Translations under genes and position numbers: made by a program
NCBI GenBank assembly: GCA_917880885.1
Contig: OU862916.1
Location: 51,000,831 to 51,064,830, forward strand
Origin: Limnephilus marmoratus
Taxonomy: Eukaryota; Arthropoda; Insecta; Trichoptera; Limnephilidae
Length of the DNA stretch: 64,000 nt
Reading direction: 5' to 3'
The notes under the pieces: generated by a model
Seen by the model: only the letters and a program-made list of their open reading frames with translations
Told to the model about the DNA's origin: nothing
Databases searched by the model: none
In this document: positions 28,451-39,605 of the stretch, one piece after another
Numbering within the stretch: the stretch's first letter is position 1
Layout of the letters: each line of letters begins with the position of its first letter

Positions 28451-29131
28451 GAATAAGGAACTCCAGTGAAAAATATTGTGGCTTTAAAAAAATATGTTCA
28501 TATAGACCAATAAACGCAGCCTCTGAATATATAAGTTTTATTTAATAATATTAAAAGCAGAGTTTTTAAAAAATTACTAAAAAGTCCATTTTTAATCGGG
28601 TCGTAAAAACACGCCGTCAAGTTGGCAGTATTGAAATTTTAGTGATGACGTCACTGTTCAACGTGCCGTGACGTCACCGTAAAGTCATTGTATGGGAATG
28701 TATGATATAACACAAGCCATCGTATTTACATACTGTTCATAGTGATTTAGTTGTTGTGTTTATTGAAACATTATTTAGGCCTAAATAATATTTCAAAAAT
28801 AAAGGTCTCTTATTATTTTATCTCTATTATTGAAAATATTCAAAAACTATTGCACAAAAAAAATGGTAATGCTACTTCTATGGAGAATACTTCGAACAAC
28901 GGAATTCAAAATGGCGGCAGCTGATCAGCTGATTGCCCGATCCTATAGTAATTTTTCAGGTGTGATGACGTCACACGATTCACCGTACATACGGTGGTTT
29001 TCGAGAGGTCTTGAAAAATTAAAACTTTGACAATTATTTTAACTATTAAAACTAACTCTGAAAATAAAAATAAAAATGCAGTTATTTAAGTTAGAAGGTC
29101 ATAATTCATTAAAAAAAATGGACTGGAGTTC
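28451..29131. mobile_element. MITE-like insertion with three TGACGTCA sites
   Basis: About 680 bp separate two parts of one S2 copy. The ends carry GAACTCCAGT (28458-28467) and ACTGGAGTTC (29122-29131), a 10-bp inverted repeat. Inside are three perfect TGACGTCA palindromes (28646-28653, 28669-28676, 28966-28973) and an AGCTGATCAGCT palindrome near 28920. No transposase frame is present. The site cluster suggests CREB/ATF-type binding, which is inference only. Confidence 0.55.
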
Positions 29132-29182
29132 TCTATTCTGAACGGTGGTCTTTTACCAGGGCGATACTCTACCACTATGGTA
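29132..29182 (-). repeat. S2 SINE copy f, proximal part (split)
   Basis: TCTATTCTGAACGGTGGTC, TTTTACCAGGGCGATACTC and TACCACT continue the copy interrupted at 28450. Confidence 0.6.
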
Positions 29183-30007
29183 AGTATTTAGTTTTATCAA
29201 TTTGTTTTCATGTGTCTTTATATCATTATGCTAGGTGTCGATTTTTTTTTCTTCGCACCTCTCAAGAGCTCCTCGGCATATTCTATGCAAAACAAAGGAA
29301 AGTATTATGTCGCCAACCAGTTTGGAAATTTTATGAAACGGGTTAATGAAGGAGCTGTTGGAAGAGATTAATTAACACGGGACTTGAAGAGGTCCGGCTC
29401 CATTAAAAAGACCAGCAGGTTCTCCAACCCATTTTATAAACTACACAATTTACGTAGCGAACGTTCTTAGATCTTCCAGAAGATTCAGTTCTTAATTTTA
29501 GTATTTAAAATAAATTATGTACGAGCTCTGGCTTAGTCTATACACGAGAAAGATGTAAAAATATATATTTATGATATTCTTTTCGAAAAAATATTAAAAA
29601 TTATAAAAGGGTATTTGCACCAGTTATGGGTAGAGAAATGTAATACATTCTGGAAACTAACGTAGGCAACTGGTACGTACCTATGTGAAGATTCGTTCGA
29701 ATGAAAATTATGGAAATGTTGGCATATCTTATACACTTATGTAGGTGGTAGTATCATAGGAAGTAGCGAGGGTTCGTTGTTTTCTATCCTTTTATTGAGA
29801 AAACTCAATATGAAAGCACATGGAAGTTTGCAGACATTATTAAAGTATCTACTGTTTAATATTCTCAGGGGGCTCGCTGTTGCGATACAGAGCAGGAAAG
29901 ATAAAATAATAACTAAATTTTGTATCGTTTTTATGAGAACGAAATTAAATATTTGGCCATTAAAATTCTAACGGGTGGTGAAAGCGAATGTTTAAATTGT
30001 ATTTTTC
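29183..30007. other. No gene recognised
   Basis: AT-rich non-coding DNA with short frames only. Confidence 0.5.
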
Positions 30008-30010
30008 TAG

Positions 30011-30617
30011 CTTTGTCAATTTCTAGCGTTATATGCTGATGATGCGGTAATGATTTATAACAGTATTGAATATCTACAGTCTCCCGTGTCTAGGATGAAC
30101 GAAGTATGTATGAGAAATAAGTTAAAGTTAAATGTAAGTAAATCTAAAGTCATATTGTTTAAAAGAGAGAGTACAAAAATAGTGTGCAATATAGTTGTGA
30201 ATGAAAAATACTTGGAGCAGGTGGATAAGTTTGTGTATTTGGGAAGTATGTTTACGAGAGAAGGCTTATAGAGACAATGAAAGAAGGGTAAATGCAGGTA
30301 ATTCCATAAGTAAAGGACTGAACGTTGTTGGCTCTTACAAAAAACTGTACAAAGAAGCGAAGCTAGCAGCCCACAATGGAGTGCTGGTAGCATAAAATTG
30401 GCAGAGGAAAGATGAAAATAAATTGAATACTGTAGAAATGAGATCTCTGAGGGGTATGTGTGGTAAAACCACATGTGATCGTGTGATAATTGTGAAGATA
30501 CGCAAATAATGTAAGCGTAGTGAATAAGATTAAGAAAGTGATGCCCGAGGAAGACATAGCACGATCAGTAAATCAGATGCTTGAGTCGAGCCATCTCAAA
30601 GGTCAGAATAATAGAAG
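30011..30617 (+). pseudogene. RTE-type LINE reverse transcriptase, YADD region to C-terminus (broken, split)
   Basis: The frame includes the RT catalytic box: LALYADDAVMIYNS, with YADD encoded at 30032-30043. It continues with MRNKLKLNVSKSKVILFKRE and YLEQVDKFVYLGSMFTREG to a stop near 30270. After a frameshift the next frame gives ERRVNAGNSISKGLN and KKLYKEAKLAAHNGVLV, then NWQRKDENKLNTVEMRSLRG in yet another phase. Alignment with the 45.4-46.1 kb copy shows where codons are lost. At about 30617 the copy is cut by a different LINE and resumes at about 31037. It cannot encode an active enzyme. Confidence 0.85.
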
Positions 30618-31037
30618 ATGTATAAATTTAATAAATTACCCCTTGGTATACGATCGGAAGAAAGCTACGAAAAATATTTAAAAAAAATTAAATTAAAATA
30701 TTCTAGTACCACCTCATAACTTAACTTATTGGATATTATATTTAGAAATATGTATTGATTTAGAAATATGTTTTTGCCTTATCAATAGTTTAAATCATTT
30801 ATTAACTAACCTATATTTTTATTACTTTTATCTGTATTTTCTCATAAAATCACTAATATTTTTTGTTAAATTACTAATATTTTTTGTTTTAATTTAAACA
30901 AATGTAATTTTTTTTTAAGTTGACCTCTCCTAAACACAAGCAGCTGCTTTATTAGGAGAGTGATTGAAATATTGATGTATATATTATGTTGTAAAACTGT
31001 CCCATTGTCATATTTTTCAATAAAAATAAAAATATAA
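30615..31037 (+). mobile_element. Jockey/CR1-like LINE 3' end inserted in the RTE fragment
   Basis: It begins with a short C-terminal LINE reading (YKFNKLPLGIRSEESYEKYL, then KKIKLKYSS and stop at about 30715). A non-coding tail follows with a CTCCTAA...TTAGGAG hairpin (30928-30960) and TTTCAATAAAAATAAAAATA at the end. ATGTAT occurs at both junctions and looks like the target duplication. It is 5'-truncated. Confidence 0.7.
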
Positions 31038-31086
31038 AATGTATGAATATGAATGAGGCAAGGAGTATGTGCCAAGACCTAGTTGT
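31037..31086 (+). pseudogene. RTE-type LINE fragment, continuation after the insertion
   Basis: ATGTATGAATATGAATGAGG and GTATGTGCCAAGACC match the NVSEGKSVYQDR-coding end of the RTE copy at 46.02-46.06 kb, continuing the fragment that stops at 30617. Confidence 0.65.
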
Positions 31087-32536
31087 AATTCCAAACATTT
31101 AAATAATTTACGTTTTTTCCAGGTTTGAAGAAATAATTTACATGTCCAGGTTTGAAGCTATTGCATGTTCCACTTTAAAGATAATTTTTAATTCCGTGTG
31201 GTAACATTTTTGCACATACCATCATGTGGTCTTCACAACTTCTTTTCGTCTTACTTCAAGTAATGTTTGAAGACATTTCCGTATTTTAATATTAATAAAG
31301 TAACCTAAATAAAGGTATAAATACTCATACTTAGCCCTAGAAACGAATTCCCCCAGTCGTAATAACGTCTTTGCATTCGGCATTTAAAAAATGTTATGAG
31401 TTACATAAAAAAACACTAAAGCTGACTTAAGGGCGTGTGTTATACTTCTTTATACTTCGTTTCACATTTACGTCATCGCGGCTCCGCGTTATTATCTACC
31501 TAGGCAGTCAATATTAGCTGGGGAATTTCATTTTATTTTGCATATATTAGAGACCGCTTTATATGTAGCGTATTTTATTACCTCTATCGTGCATCGGGAA
31601 TACCGTAAACCGCCGCATGTCGTACGGACGCGCGACGTACTGTGTCGTGCGGTGCCGTACGGGTTTGCGTTGACGGTTTCGGCAAGTATGAACGTTGAAC
31701 GTAGCATTAAATTATGCGATTTATTATATTAAATTATGTCATTTTAAATGTGAGTACGTTTGTATGTCCACGTCAAAACAAGCTTAAAACAGATTTAAAT
31801 AAACAAAATCGAAAACAATGTACGAATACCTACGTACTTTAGGTTGTTACTATGGAATTTACGTTTTCAAACAGCTCGCGTGCCACTTATTGCAATTTTT
31901 TATACAAATTTTATAATGCCAGAGCTCACCAGACAATAACAAATACAACAAAAAATAATTATCCAATTTGGTGCAGTTATGCGCGTACATCAAAGATATT
32001 CAAATACAGAAGAGATATGCTATGGTGTCCGCGCAACTGTCGCCGGACTACGCGCTAATTAGCGTAGTTTTCATACAAAAAGAATTTGTTCATTTCGTTG
32101 ATTTTTTGAAAATGTGCATTAATATTGGTTAACAATATATTTTGAATAAGGAAAGAATTCGTTCATTTAGTTTAACGTTCGTTTGGTTTATTCGTTAATT
32201 ATTTGTTCTTTTAGTTTATTAGTTTATTGGTAAACAATATCGGCGACACCCGGAAGCGCAGACCCACATAGTAAAAACAGCAGATAGCACATCTACTTAT
32301 ATTTCAATATCTTTGGCGTACATACATTTCGGCGATTCATTTTTATAAAAATTTCAGAATTTTTTTTTTTGTTGTTTTTTTGTTGTTGTTTTGTTTTGTG
32401 CATTACAGATTAATATAATCCTATTACAATACACACAAGATATATAAATATAACTTTAAACGAGAAAGAAGAAAAAATAAAAATACAATAATAACTATTT
32501 TAGAGTTCTTGTTGTCAATTCATGGGTGTCACAGAC
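31087..32536. other. No gene recognised; small CpG-rich patch
   Basis: Mostly AT-rich. At 31600-31690 a CpG-rich patch contains ACCGTAAACCGCCGC and GTACGGGTTTGCG, partly inverted to each other. A T/GTTG microsatellite lies at 32360-32400. No coding sequence recognised. Confidence 0.5.
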
Positions 32537-32822
32537 ATAAACAGTAAGGTGGAGGAATGACAGTTGAGATGGTATGGGCACATAAGACGTAGACCATCAG
32601 ATCACACAGTGAAGCAGTCAATGTCTACAGAGCTTCATCGACAGTCATCCAGAGGAAGACCGAAGAACTCCTGGATGACTCAATGCTAGAAAATACTTCA
32701 GAGAAACGGCCTGGATGAAGGCGATACTCAGAACAGAAGAAACTACAACCTGAGAACGAGAAGAATCGACCCCAACAGCCTACCTAGGCAATGAGTTGGG
32801 ACAGCGCAAGGAAGAAGAAGAA
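32537..32822 (+). pseudogene. LINE endonuclease-RT C-terminus, third family
   Basis: By shifting frames the sequence reads LRWYGHIRRRPSDHTVKQ, SSRGRPKNSWMTQC and KILQRNGLDEGDTQNRRNYN, a common C-terminal pattern of insect LINEs. It ends in a GAAGAAGAAGAAGG tail. Stops and frameshifts show it is dead. Confidence 0.7.
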
Positions 32823-33380
32823 GGTATTTTAGAGTTCTTGCCTAAAATTACTTTTGAAAACTTCAAGACTAATGTTGAAAATGTCAAGGGACCTAGAGAT
32901 ATCATTTAGCAGCATCATACCTCTTTCATGCTGTGCTAGGCCAGAACGTCTGTTCTGCCATGTGCATACAGAGCAAGTCGTGGTGGCGACCCAGGCAATA
33001 ATTGTTCGGTACGAACAATTTCTAGCATTCTGAGAGGTATGGGCTGTTAATGTAATAGTTTATAATTTTGAAAGCTGTTTTAGGGTCCCATTCCTTCTAG
33101 ATTGTAGACTTTCGAAGCGCGTTTCAGATAGCAAATCCAGATGTAGTATAATATAATATAATGTCATATAATATTAAATATTATATAATACATACATATA
33201 ATAATAATATAAGATGTTTAAAATTCATGAATTTTATCATTAAAATTGCATTGCAATGTCAATAATCGATGTATTATATTTAGATGAGACGTAAAATGAT
33301 AAAATAGGTTCTGCCTTTGTCCGTCAAGATAGTCCGATTTGACCTCCAACGCTCCCAACGCTCTAACGCCGACAGACTGG
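32823..33380. other. No gene recognised; AT microsatellite
   Basis: It contains an ATAATATA-type microsatellite at 33143-33212. No coding sequence recognised. Confidence 0.55.
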
Positions 33381-33625
33381 AAACTAAAATAAAATCAGAG
33401 TGTGTAATTCACATGCGGTAGAAGTGAAACCTTCAGAAAACTAAAGTAGACAAGAGTGGGGAGGCTACGAAGCACCGCTCAAAAAGAAGACCTATTAGTC
33501 TATCTCATTCTCTCGCAGACTAAATCCTATAGATGCATGTGTTTGTCTCTTTTTAGTGTTAGGTCGCTTTTTCGTTTCATCGAGTTTTAAATCACAACGG
33601 TGCTAAAGAATTTTTCACTTAAAAA
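33381..33625 (-). repeat. S4 repeat family, full-length reference copy
   Basis: On the minus strand: TTCTTTAGCACCGTTGTGAT, CTCGATGAAACGAAAAAGCG, AAAAAGAGACAAACACATGC, GTCTGCGAGAGAATGAGATA, CTTCTTTTTGAGCGGTGCTT, AGTTTTCTGAAGGTTTCAC and CACACTCTGATTTTATTTTA. This order explains the fragments at 16858, 18067, 41895, 42190 and 61035. It is non-coding, of unknown class, and could be a SINE or MITE. Confidence 0.7.
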
Positions 33626-34834
33626 ATCCAGCCAATGCGTAGCGCGCACCGATTATCGCTAGTGGAACAAATTTTGACGAGATATTAGTATGCAATAGCA
33701 CCTCTAATCGTCTAGCTCTATAATGTCATTCCGGAATTCCTAAGGCAATGAAAATCAATGAAATTTTACGGTTTAGTTTCGATTTTTTTTACATTGTTGT
33801 ATAAAAAATTGTTAACAATTGAAATTTATAACCGCTAAGCTACTGCAAGTAGCTTCTCAAATACGACATAAGGTAAGACACGATCTTTTTGTTCCGAATG
33901 TTGGTAACTCTAGCCAATCCGATTAATTAAACAGAGTTTGCCTTATTTTTATAGTTTGACCAAAGAAACCATAGAAAAATTGTAAACATGACCAGCATTA
34001 TTAAAGTTTTTGTCAATTTTTGGTCGCGTTTACACTGGGTAAATTCAACTATAAAGGCGCCGTCCGATATGAAAATAAAACAAATAATTTTGCTGTGAAA
34101 CTAAAAATTGTCATTAAACCAAATCAAATTAATGTAAGCCCATCTCAAAGCGCCTGAAAAAATAAGGGTCCGTAAAGAGGGATGTGAAAAATATTTTCCC
34201 TCATGGCTTATCCTGGAAACAAACATCCCGCCTCCCGCCTCCCGCCCGTGCCCGGTCGCCACCGGCCTTCACGCCCTCAGTAAACACTGGATATGCAAAA
34301 TAAACAACGGGAAAATTGGATATTTTGCGGATGAATTTTCCATCGCCAATCGCCTTTGTGGGGGCAAACAGCCTGAAAACTGTGCTTCGGGAGGAATTTC
34401 TGAATTCTCGCAGGATCAGTTATCTTAGTACCGATATACTGATGATGGATGATGGTGATATAATGAGGGAAAATTGTGCATTCTGTAGATTTGCAGATTC
34501 TTGTGAAGTAATTTCAGGATCCGTAATTCCTTTCTTGTTTTCTAAATCTTAACTGCATCATAAAATCTGTTTCTCTGATGTACAAAGGGCCAAAAGCACT
34601 TGGAAGGTGAATGTCGCAAAATTTTTAAGGCTGAGAAATTTTCAGCTCAACTTTTTTTTAGTGCGAGTCGTTTCAATAATTAGCCGCGGAGCATTGTATT
34701 CTAAAATAGAAAACGTAACTGTTGAAATGACGACAATTTTTAAAAATTCAAATCTTGGGTACTGCCTGGAAGCAAATCGTGTAAATACGTAAGTAGGTAC
34801 GAGTATATATAGAATTCAGGCTTTGGACAAAAGC
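33626..34834. other. No gene recognised
   Basis: Non-coding. CCCGCCT is repeated three times at 34228-34248. Frames of 78 aa or less have no recognisable features. Confidence 0.5.
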
Positions 34835-35030
34835 GATGTCATTGAAGAAGAAGATAAACATAATAATCTAAACGAAAATATGAAAGAGAACAAGACACAG
34901 AAAAATAGAAAAAGACAATAGTCGCAACTGGGACTCGAACCCAGATCTCTCGTCTAACCGGGATGTGCGCGTTAAGCAATTTCGCTATTGCCACCATCAA
35001 ACCGTCAGATTTGTCAATCCCATATTTCAA
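34835..35030 (-). mobile_element. S3 element with tRNA-like core, copy 2
   Basis: It shares ATTGAAGAAGAAGATAA, ATAATCTAAACGAAAATATG and AGAGAACAAGACACAG with copy 1. The core GTCGCAACTGGGACTCGAAC and TCTAACCGGGATGTGCGCG is the reverse of a tRNA-like unit. The right arm differs from the other copies, so the inverted structure is not preserved here. Confidence 0.65.
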
Positions 35031-37419
35031 ATTTTAGAATTAACAATATTATCTTCAACTAATTCTTTTCCATATTACGGGCAACTACCCTTTTTATTGG
35101 AAACAATAAATCTGAGAATTGGTTTGTTACCTGGATAGCGTCTCGGATAAATATATTCGAATTTATTCATGTGGAACTATTGATATGAAATAATGGTTAA
35201 TTAAGGTTATAAAAAAGAGTTTTCTTATAAAAAAATTGAAAAGCGAAAACGATGATGAGTATATGAACCAATTCAAAATTTGTACGAAAATTTTTATTTT
35301 ACGAGATTATTTTCATTATCTAATAATCCATCCAAAACCAATGATCCAAAAATTGTGTTCCAGACCTGGTTACATAATATTATTGCAGAGCGCACACAGA
35401 AACACCCTTAAAAGCCGAATACTCAAACAAGCATACCTCTTTTGAGAAGGTACCTACGCGCCATCTTACATATATTACTATTTCGAGGAATGTCTTTGGA
35501 ACGCCGCATGCGTACATAAGTATGCAGTACCTACATACCTTTATATAATCTGAATAAAACCACTCACAATTGAGTAAAATCCCTCCCTTATCCCCGGTCA
35601 ACTCGTGAAAATCCCACAGGAAAATGATGTGTAAGAATCTCCCAAATCTTCTCAGAATTAGCCAATTTCTCCTCCTGTCTCGCTCAGATCAACTTTGAAT
35701 ACTGTCAGAGGGCACCATCTAGCGCCCCTTTCCCGTAGCTTCCTTCCCACCTTCCTGCCTCCACCTTCCTGCGCCTCCTCTACACTAACCTCCACAGAAC
35801 GTCCTTTGAGCTAAGGGTACAAGGCAGCTGATAAGCTAAAAGATTTATTCTTTCAGGATGAATTGTCAACTGAGAGATTCAGCTGAGATTTTCTTTGGGC
35901 AAATTCTAATACATTGAACGATTTAGTGCACGGCTACTGTTTATGAATATTTAACGTCAAATTGAGCTGAAAACATCAGTAACCTTCTAAAAATACTAAC
36001 GGACAATTGAATTACTGAATAATCATCACCACTCTTTGATCTAAAGCATAATTCAAAAATGAACTAGCGTTAGGGTTTTTTTTAATTGAAGGGTTTTTTT
36101 AAATTGGAAAAAAATAAGTAGAATAAGACGTGTTTTAGTGATGTGTATTCAGTTAATCTAATTTTAACAGATTTAAAAAACCGGTTACATTATACGCATA
36201 CATATTATGTTAATTAATACGATACAGGCGAACCCTAGTGGGGTTAATTATTACGTGGTAAAATGTATTTAAACTGTGAAAAAGCAATAAATATAAAAAT
36301 TAATAGATTACCGTTGGACTACAGGCCTTAGGCGTGTCACCGATTAATCGTGAGAGTACAGATATTCGTGATTAAATTGCTGCAATCAAATCATTTTTTT
36401 TGTGCGGTCCAGGTTAATTTTAATTACAGTGAAGTAATGTAGTTTCACGGGAGAATACGTGAACTTTTTGGCTCTAGTGGTTAATTTTTTTTTGCTCAAT
36501 AAATTATTCACAGTATGTGGTTGGTTTTGTTGGTCCGGATAATTAGAGAAATCGCGAGCTCACTCCAAACAGGCAGTAGTAACTAATAAGAACTGCGTCA
36601 CCACCGTCTTTTGCAGACACGAACAATGGGATTACGATATGATTACTAAAATCTATTAAAAACTTGGATTTTCTCGATTAGTTAGGTATCTACATAGTAA
36701 CTACCTTCCAAATGCTTTTAATATATTCATTGTAAATAAATTACATCAATTTGTTAAAGGTTTGTCGCCTTGCGTCCCGTCAAAAATTTGGGTTCCCACC
36801 CTTTTCCAATACTTCAACCGCAAGTCCTTTTCTCTCCCACCTCCACATTTCCACCCCACCCCCTACCCAACCCCTCAACCCCCAGCCCCGCAGGCTGTAG
36901 GCATCCTTCATTATTCGCCCAAAGATATGTCGAACCCTCTTTCGGCGGTGACCCGAACTACTCAGGGGTTGTTCGCACTCTAAAATATATTTGAGACGAT
37001 TTCTTACTGTCTCCTTGCATATATCAGCCATATATTATTTTGTATGGAACGGTTTTTTATTTGGGTCGGATACTCCATTAGAATTATAATGTGGAAAATA
37101 ATTCAACTTAATGCTGAATTAAATGCTTTCATTTGTCGCTTTATGGTTTTACCATAAAGCCTGGTCTTTGCTTCTTACCCGGCTTTTAATGATGACATTA
37201 CTGCTATCTGGTAGGTAAATAGATGAGTTGTATAAGTCTTTAGATTATTAGGAAATATTCTTTTATAAGTCGACTTTATTAAATTTTGCCGTGTAATTAA
37301 ACCGAACGGCTTTACTTACTTATTTCTTAAATAACACAATATTTTCTTCGGGAAACTATCATACTAGGTGATTTTAAAAAAAAAATCAGTTTCATTATTA
37401 AAATAATGGAAGCTATAAT
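35031..37419. other. No gene recognised
   Basis: AT-rich with C-rich patches at 35700-35790 and 36830-36900. Frames across the C-rich patches are low-complexity. Confidence 0.5.
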
Positions 37420-37660
37420 ATATCCTTGGAGAAGAAGATAATTCTAATCAATCTAAACGATATATGAAATAGGACAAGACAGAGGGGAAAAGGATAACAG
37501 CGTCACAAGATATCTTGTGTTCGATTCCCAGTTGCGACCGTAACCCTTTTATTTTTCTGTTGTCTTGTTCTTTTTCATATTTCTTTTAGTTTTATTAGTA
37601 TCATCTTCTTTTTCAATGATATATTACATTGATGGGTGTAACCTTCAAAAGTTATTATAA
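37420..37660 (+). mobile_element. S3 element with tRNA-like core, copy 3 (inverted core)
   Basis: The outer arms match copy 1, but the tRNA-like core is inverted: TGTGTTCGATTCCCAGTTGC is on the plus strand here. Ends include GGAGAAGAAGATAAT and CATCTTCTTTTTCAATGAT, then ATATTACATTGATGGGTG. A core that flips within the same arms is notable. Confidence 0.6.
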
Positions 37661-38555
37661 CAAGTTATTCCAATAAAATTTAACATTAATTTAGACTTTA
37701 GACTTTTAGAAAACCGTCAGTAGGTGTCCCATATGAATAAAAACGAAAGTATTCATTCAGAACATTACCTAGGTTATAAATAAATTCCTGAGATATTTGT
37801 GATCATTGAAAAAGGCAGCCGCCAAAAATATGGGAAAAATTAGTCGATAATTAAAAGAATATTGTTAATTCTGAATTTTGAAATACGAGATCGAGAAAAA
37901 TTACTTAAAATAAATAAGTCCCAATGTCTGAGTTGGTTAGGCGTTTGTCTGAATGGTTTGCTTTTGAAAAACATAATTATTTTGATTGATTATCATGAAA
38001 ACCAAGACAAAGGTAATATTTGGGCAAACAATAATGATTCAGGGAATAAACTGCATGTCTAGATTGTTATAACCCATGATCTATGACAACACAATGAACT
38101 TTCAGAAGGAAAAAGCTTCGTTAAAGGTTTACGGGGGGGGGGGGTATTATCCATACGTATTAAATTTATTTGAAACAGTGATATTTACCAAATTGAATGG
38201 TTAATGTAAAAATGAAGCTTTATATGATAAATGACAAAATATTTTGTACTCAAGTGTATTATTTCTTATTTGACATTTTTCAGGAAACTTTGTTGAATTA
38301 AATCTGCAATCCCGCGACCCTTTTACCTGAAAATTATTCAGCGCAATATCTCCCCTGCCCCGCCTCATCCCCCACCCGCCCAACACCTACAGCCAACAAG
38401 GGGGGGGGGGCACCTATAGCTGGAGCCAGGGACACCTCACATAGAGATAACTCTCCACGGAGGGTGTACAAATGGATGTCCACTCCTCATATAAAAGTGG
38501 AGCACACCCCTGCCAAGAAATTTCCATTTATCAGATATTTTAATTCATTTTTACA
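37661..38555. other. No gene recognised; two G runs
   Basis: G runs lie at 38131-38143 and 38400-38411. An imperfect inverted segment with CTCCACGGAGGGTGTAC lies near 38453. No coding sequence recognised. Confidence 0.5.
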
Positions 38556-38700
38556 GGTACTAATAGTGGCAATATGGTGTCCCCAAATCGAGGTATATTA
38601 TGAAAATCAACGGTGTAGGGTAAACGAGATAGAGATGAAGAACGTTAGAAAATACCTTGCTATTCAGATCTGGTGACCAAACACGACTAATGCGAAAACG
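38556..38700 (-). repeat. S2 SINE, partial decayed copy g
   Basis: GTGTCCCCAAATCGAGGTAT, AAAATACCTTGCTATTCAG and ATCTGGTGACCAAACACG follow the S2 body in reverse. Confidence 0.6.
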
Positions 38701-38873
38701 AAATAACACTGTTGTTAACTTCACTTACCAATATTGCTGTGCAAGAATTAATTATTATTCAATTAGCACTATCATGACCAACATATTGGGCTCACGCCCG
38801 TATCATGGTAGACATGCATGTAGGTTATATTACAATGTTATATTAAGAATTGCAAATGTAAACCAAATCGTTA

Positions 38874-39185
38874 TCTCTACATTTTATAAATTAAAATCCT
38901 CCGCCGCGTCTGTGTGTGTTTGTTCGCGATAAACTCAAAAACTACTAAACGGAATTTAATGCGGTTTTCACCAATACATAGAGTGATTCACGAGGAAGAT
39001 CTAGATATATAATTTGTCAAGGTTTTGTATAAATTGGTTGAAATATATATAATTATAGGAGATTCTCTGTATGTGGAGGACGGGCGGGCTGGCAAGCGGG
39101 TGGTGTGGATTTGATTTGTATGCAAATTAACATAACATGGCGTTGTATTTCGTTATCCAGAGCAATGCGTGGCCGGGTCAGCTAG
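38874..39185 (+). mobile_element. Non-autonomous Helitron, 312 bp
   Basis: The 5' end is TCTCTACATTTTATAAATTA and the 3' end is GGGTCAGCTAG. CTAG is at 39182-39185, with a short hairpin CCA...TGG just upstream. The element sits between A and T, the usual Helitron target, with no target duplication. The second copy (61992-62334) has the same ends on the other strand. It is too small to encode Rep/helicase. Confidence 0.75.
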
Positions 39186-39299
39186 TTTCTCAATAAATAG
39201 GTTTAATAAATCATTTTGGAGACCTTCAAAATTGAAATTTAGATTCACGTTAATAAGTCTCAAAGTGGCATAATCACAGTTTTAAAATGGCCTTGTAAG

Positions 39300-39605
39300 C
39301 CATGTTACGATACACAAATACGCCACTGCGCAAACTACAGTTTCACTCCCTCGCCGCTAGCTTACCGGCGCGCTACGGGCGGCGGAACCCAGAGCAAGCC
39401 ACCGTCGACAGCGAGCCGCCAACCGCATTCTTCTGCAGCGCCTGGCTTGAGCGCCCGTGTTGTCGTAAACCGTTCCGCACAGTTCCGGAACATTCTGCAA
39501 GCCACGATGCAGCGTGTTTTGCATAGTGACTTGCGGGAACTCCAAGAATGGCTATATTCTTTCCCGTCACTGAATCTACAAGAGTTCAGCCCCCAGCTGT
39601 AAGTA
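39300..39605 (+). promoter_or_regulatory. CpG-rich block, possible promoter or first exon
   Basis: This 300-bp GC- and CpG-rich stretch interrupts AT-rich DNA and is not matched by any repeat in the window. It ends in AGCT|GTAAGTACC at 39595-39607, a strong splice-donor match. A 74-aa plus-strand frame (39302-39526) and minus frames overlap it, but none resembles a known protein. It could be a host 5' exon; it could equally be a GC-rich mobile element seen once here. Confidence 0.35.

Noticed and set aside
36762..37031. Overlapping 73-83 aa frames
   Set aside because: They cover a C-rich polypyrimidine tract and are low-complexity on both strands.
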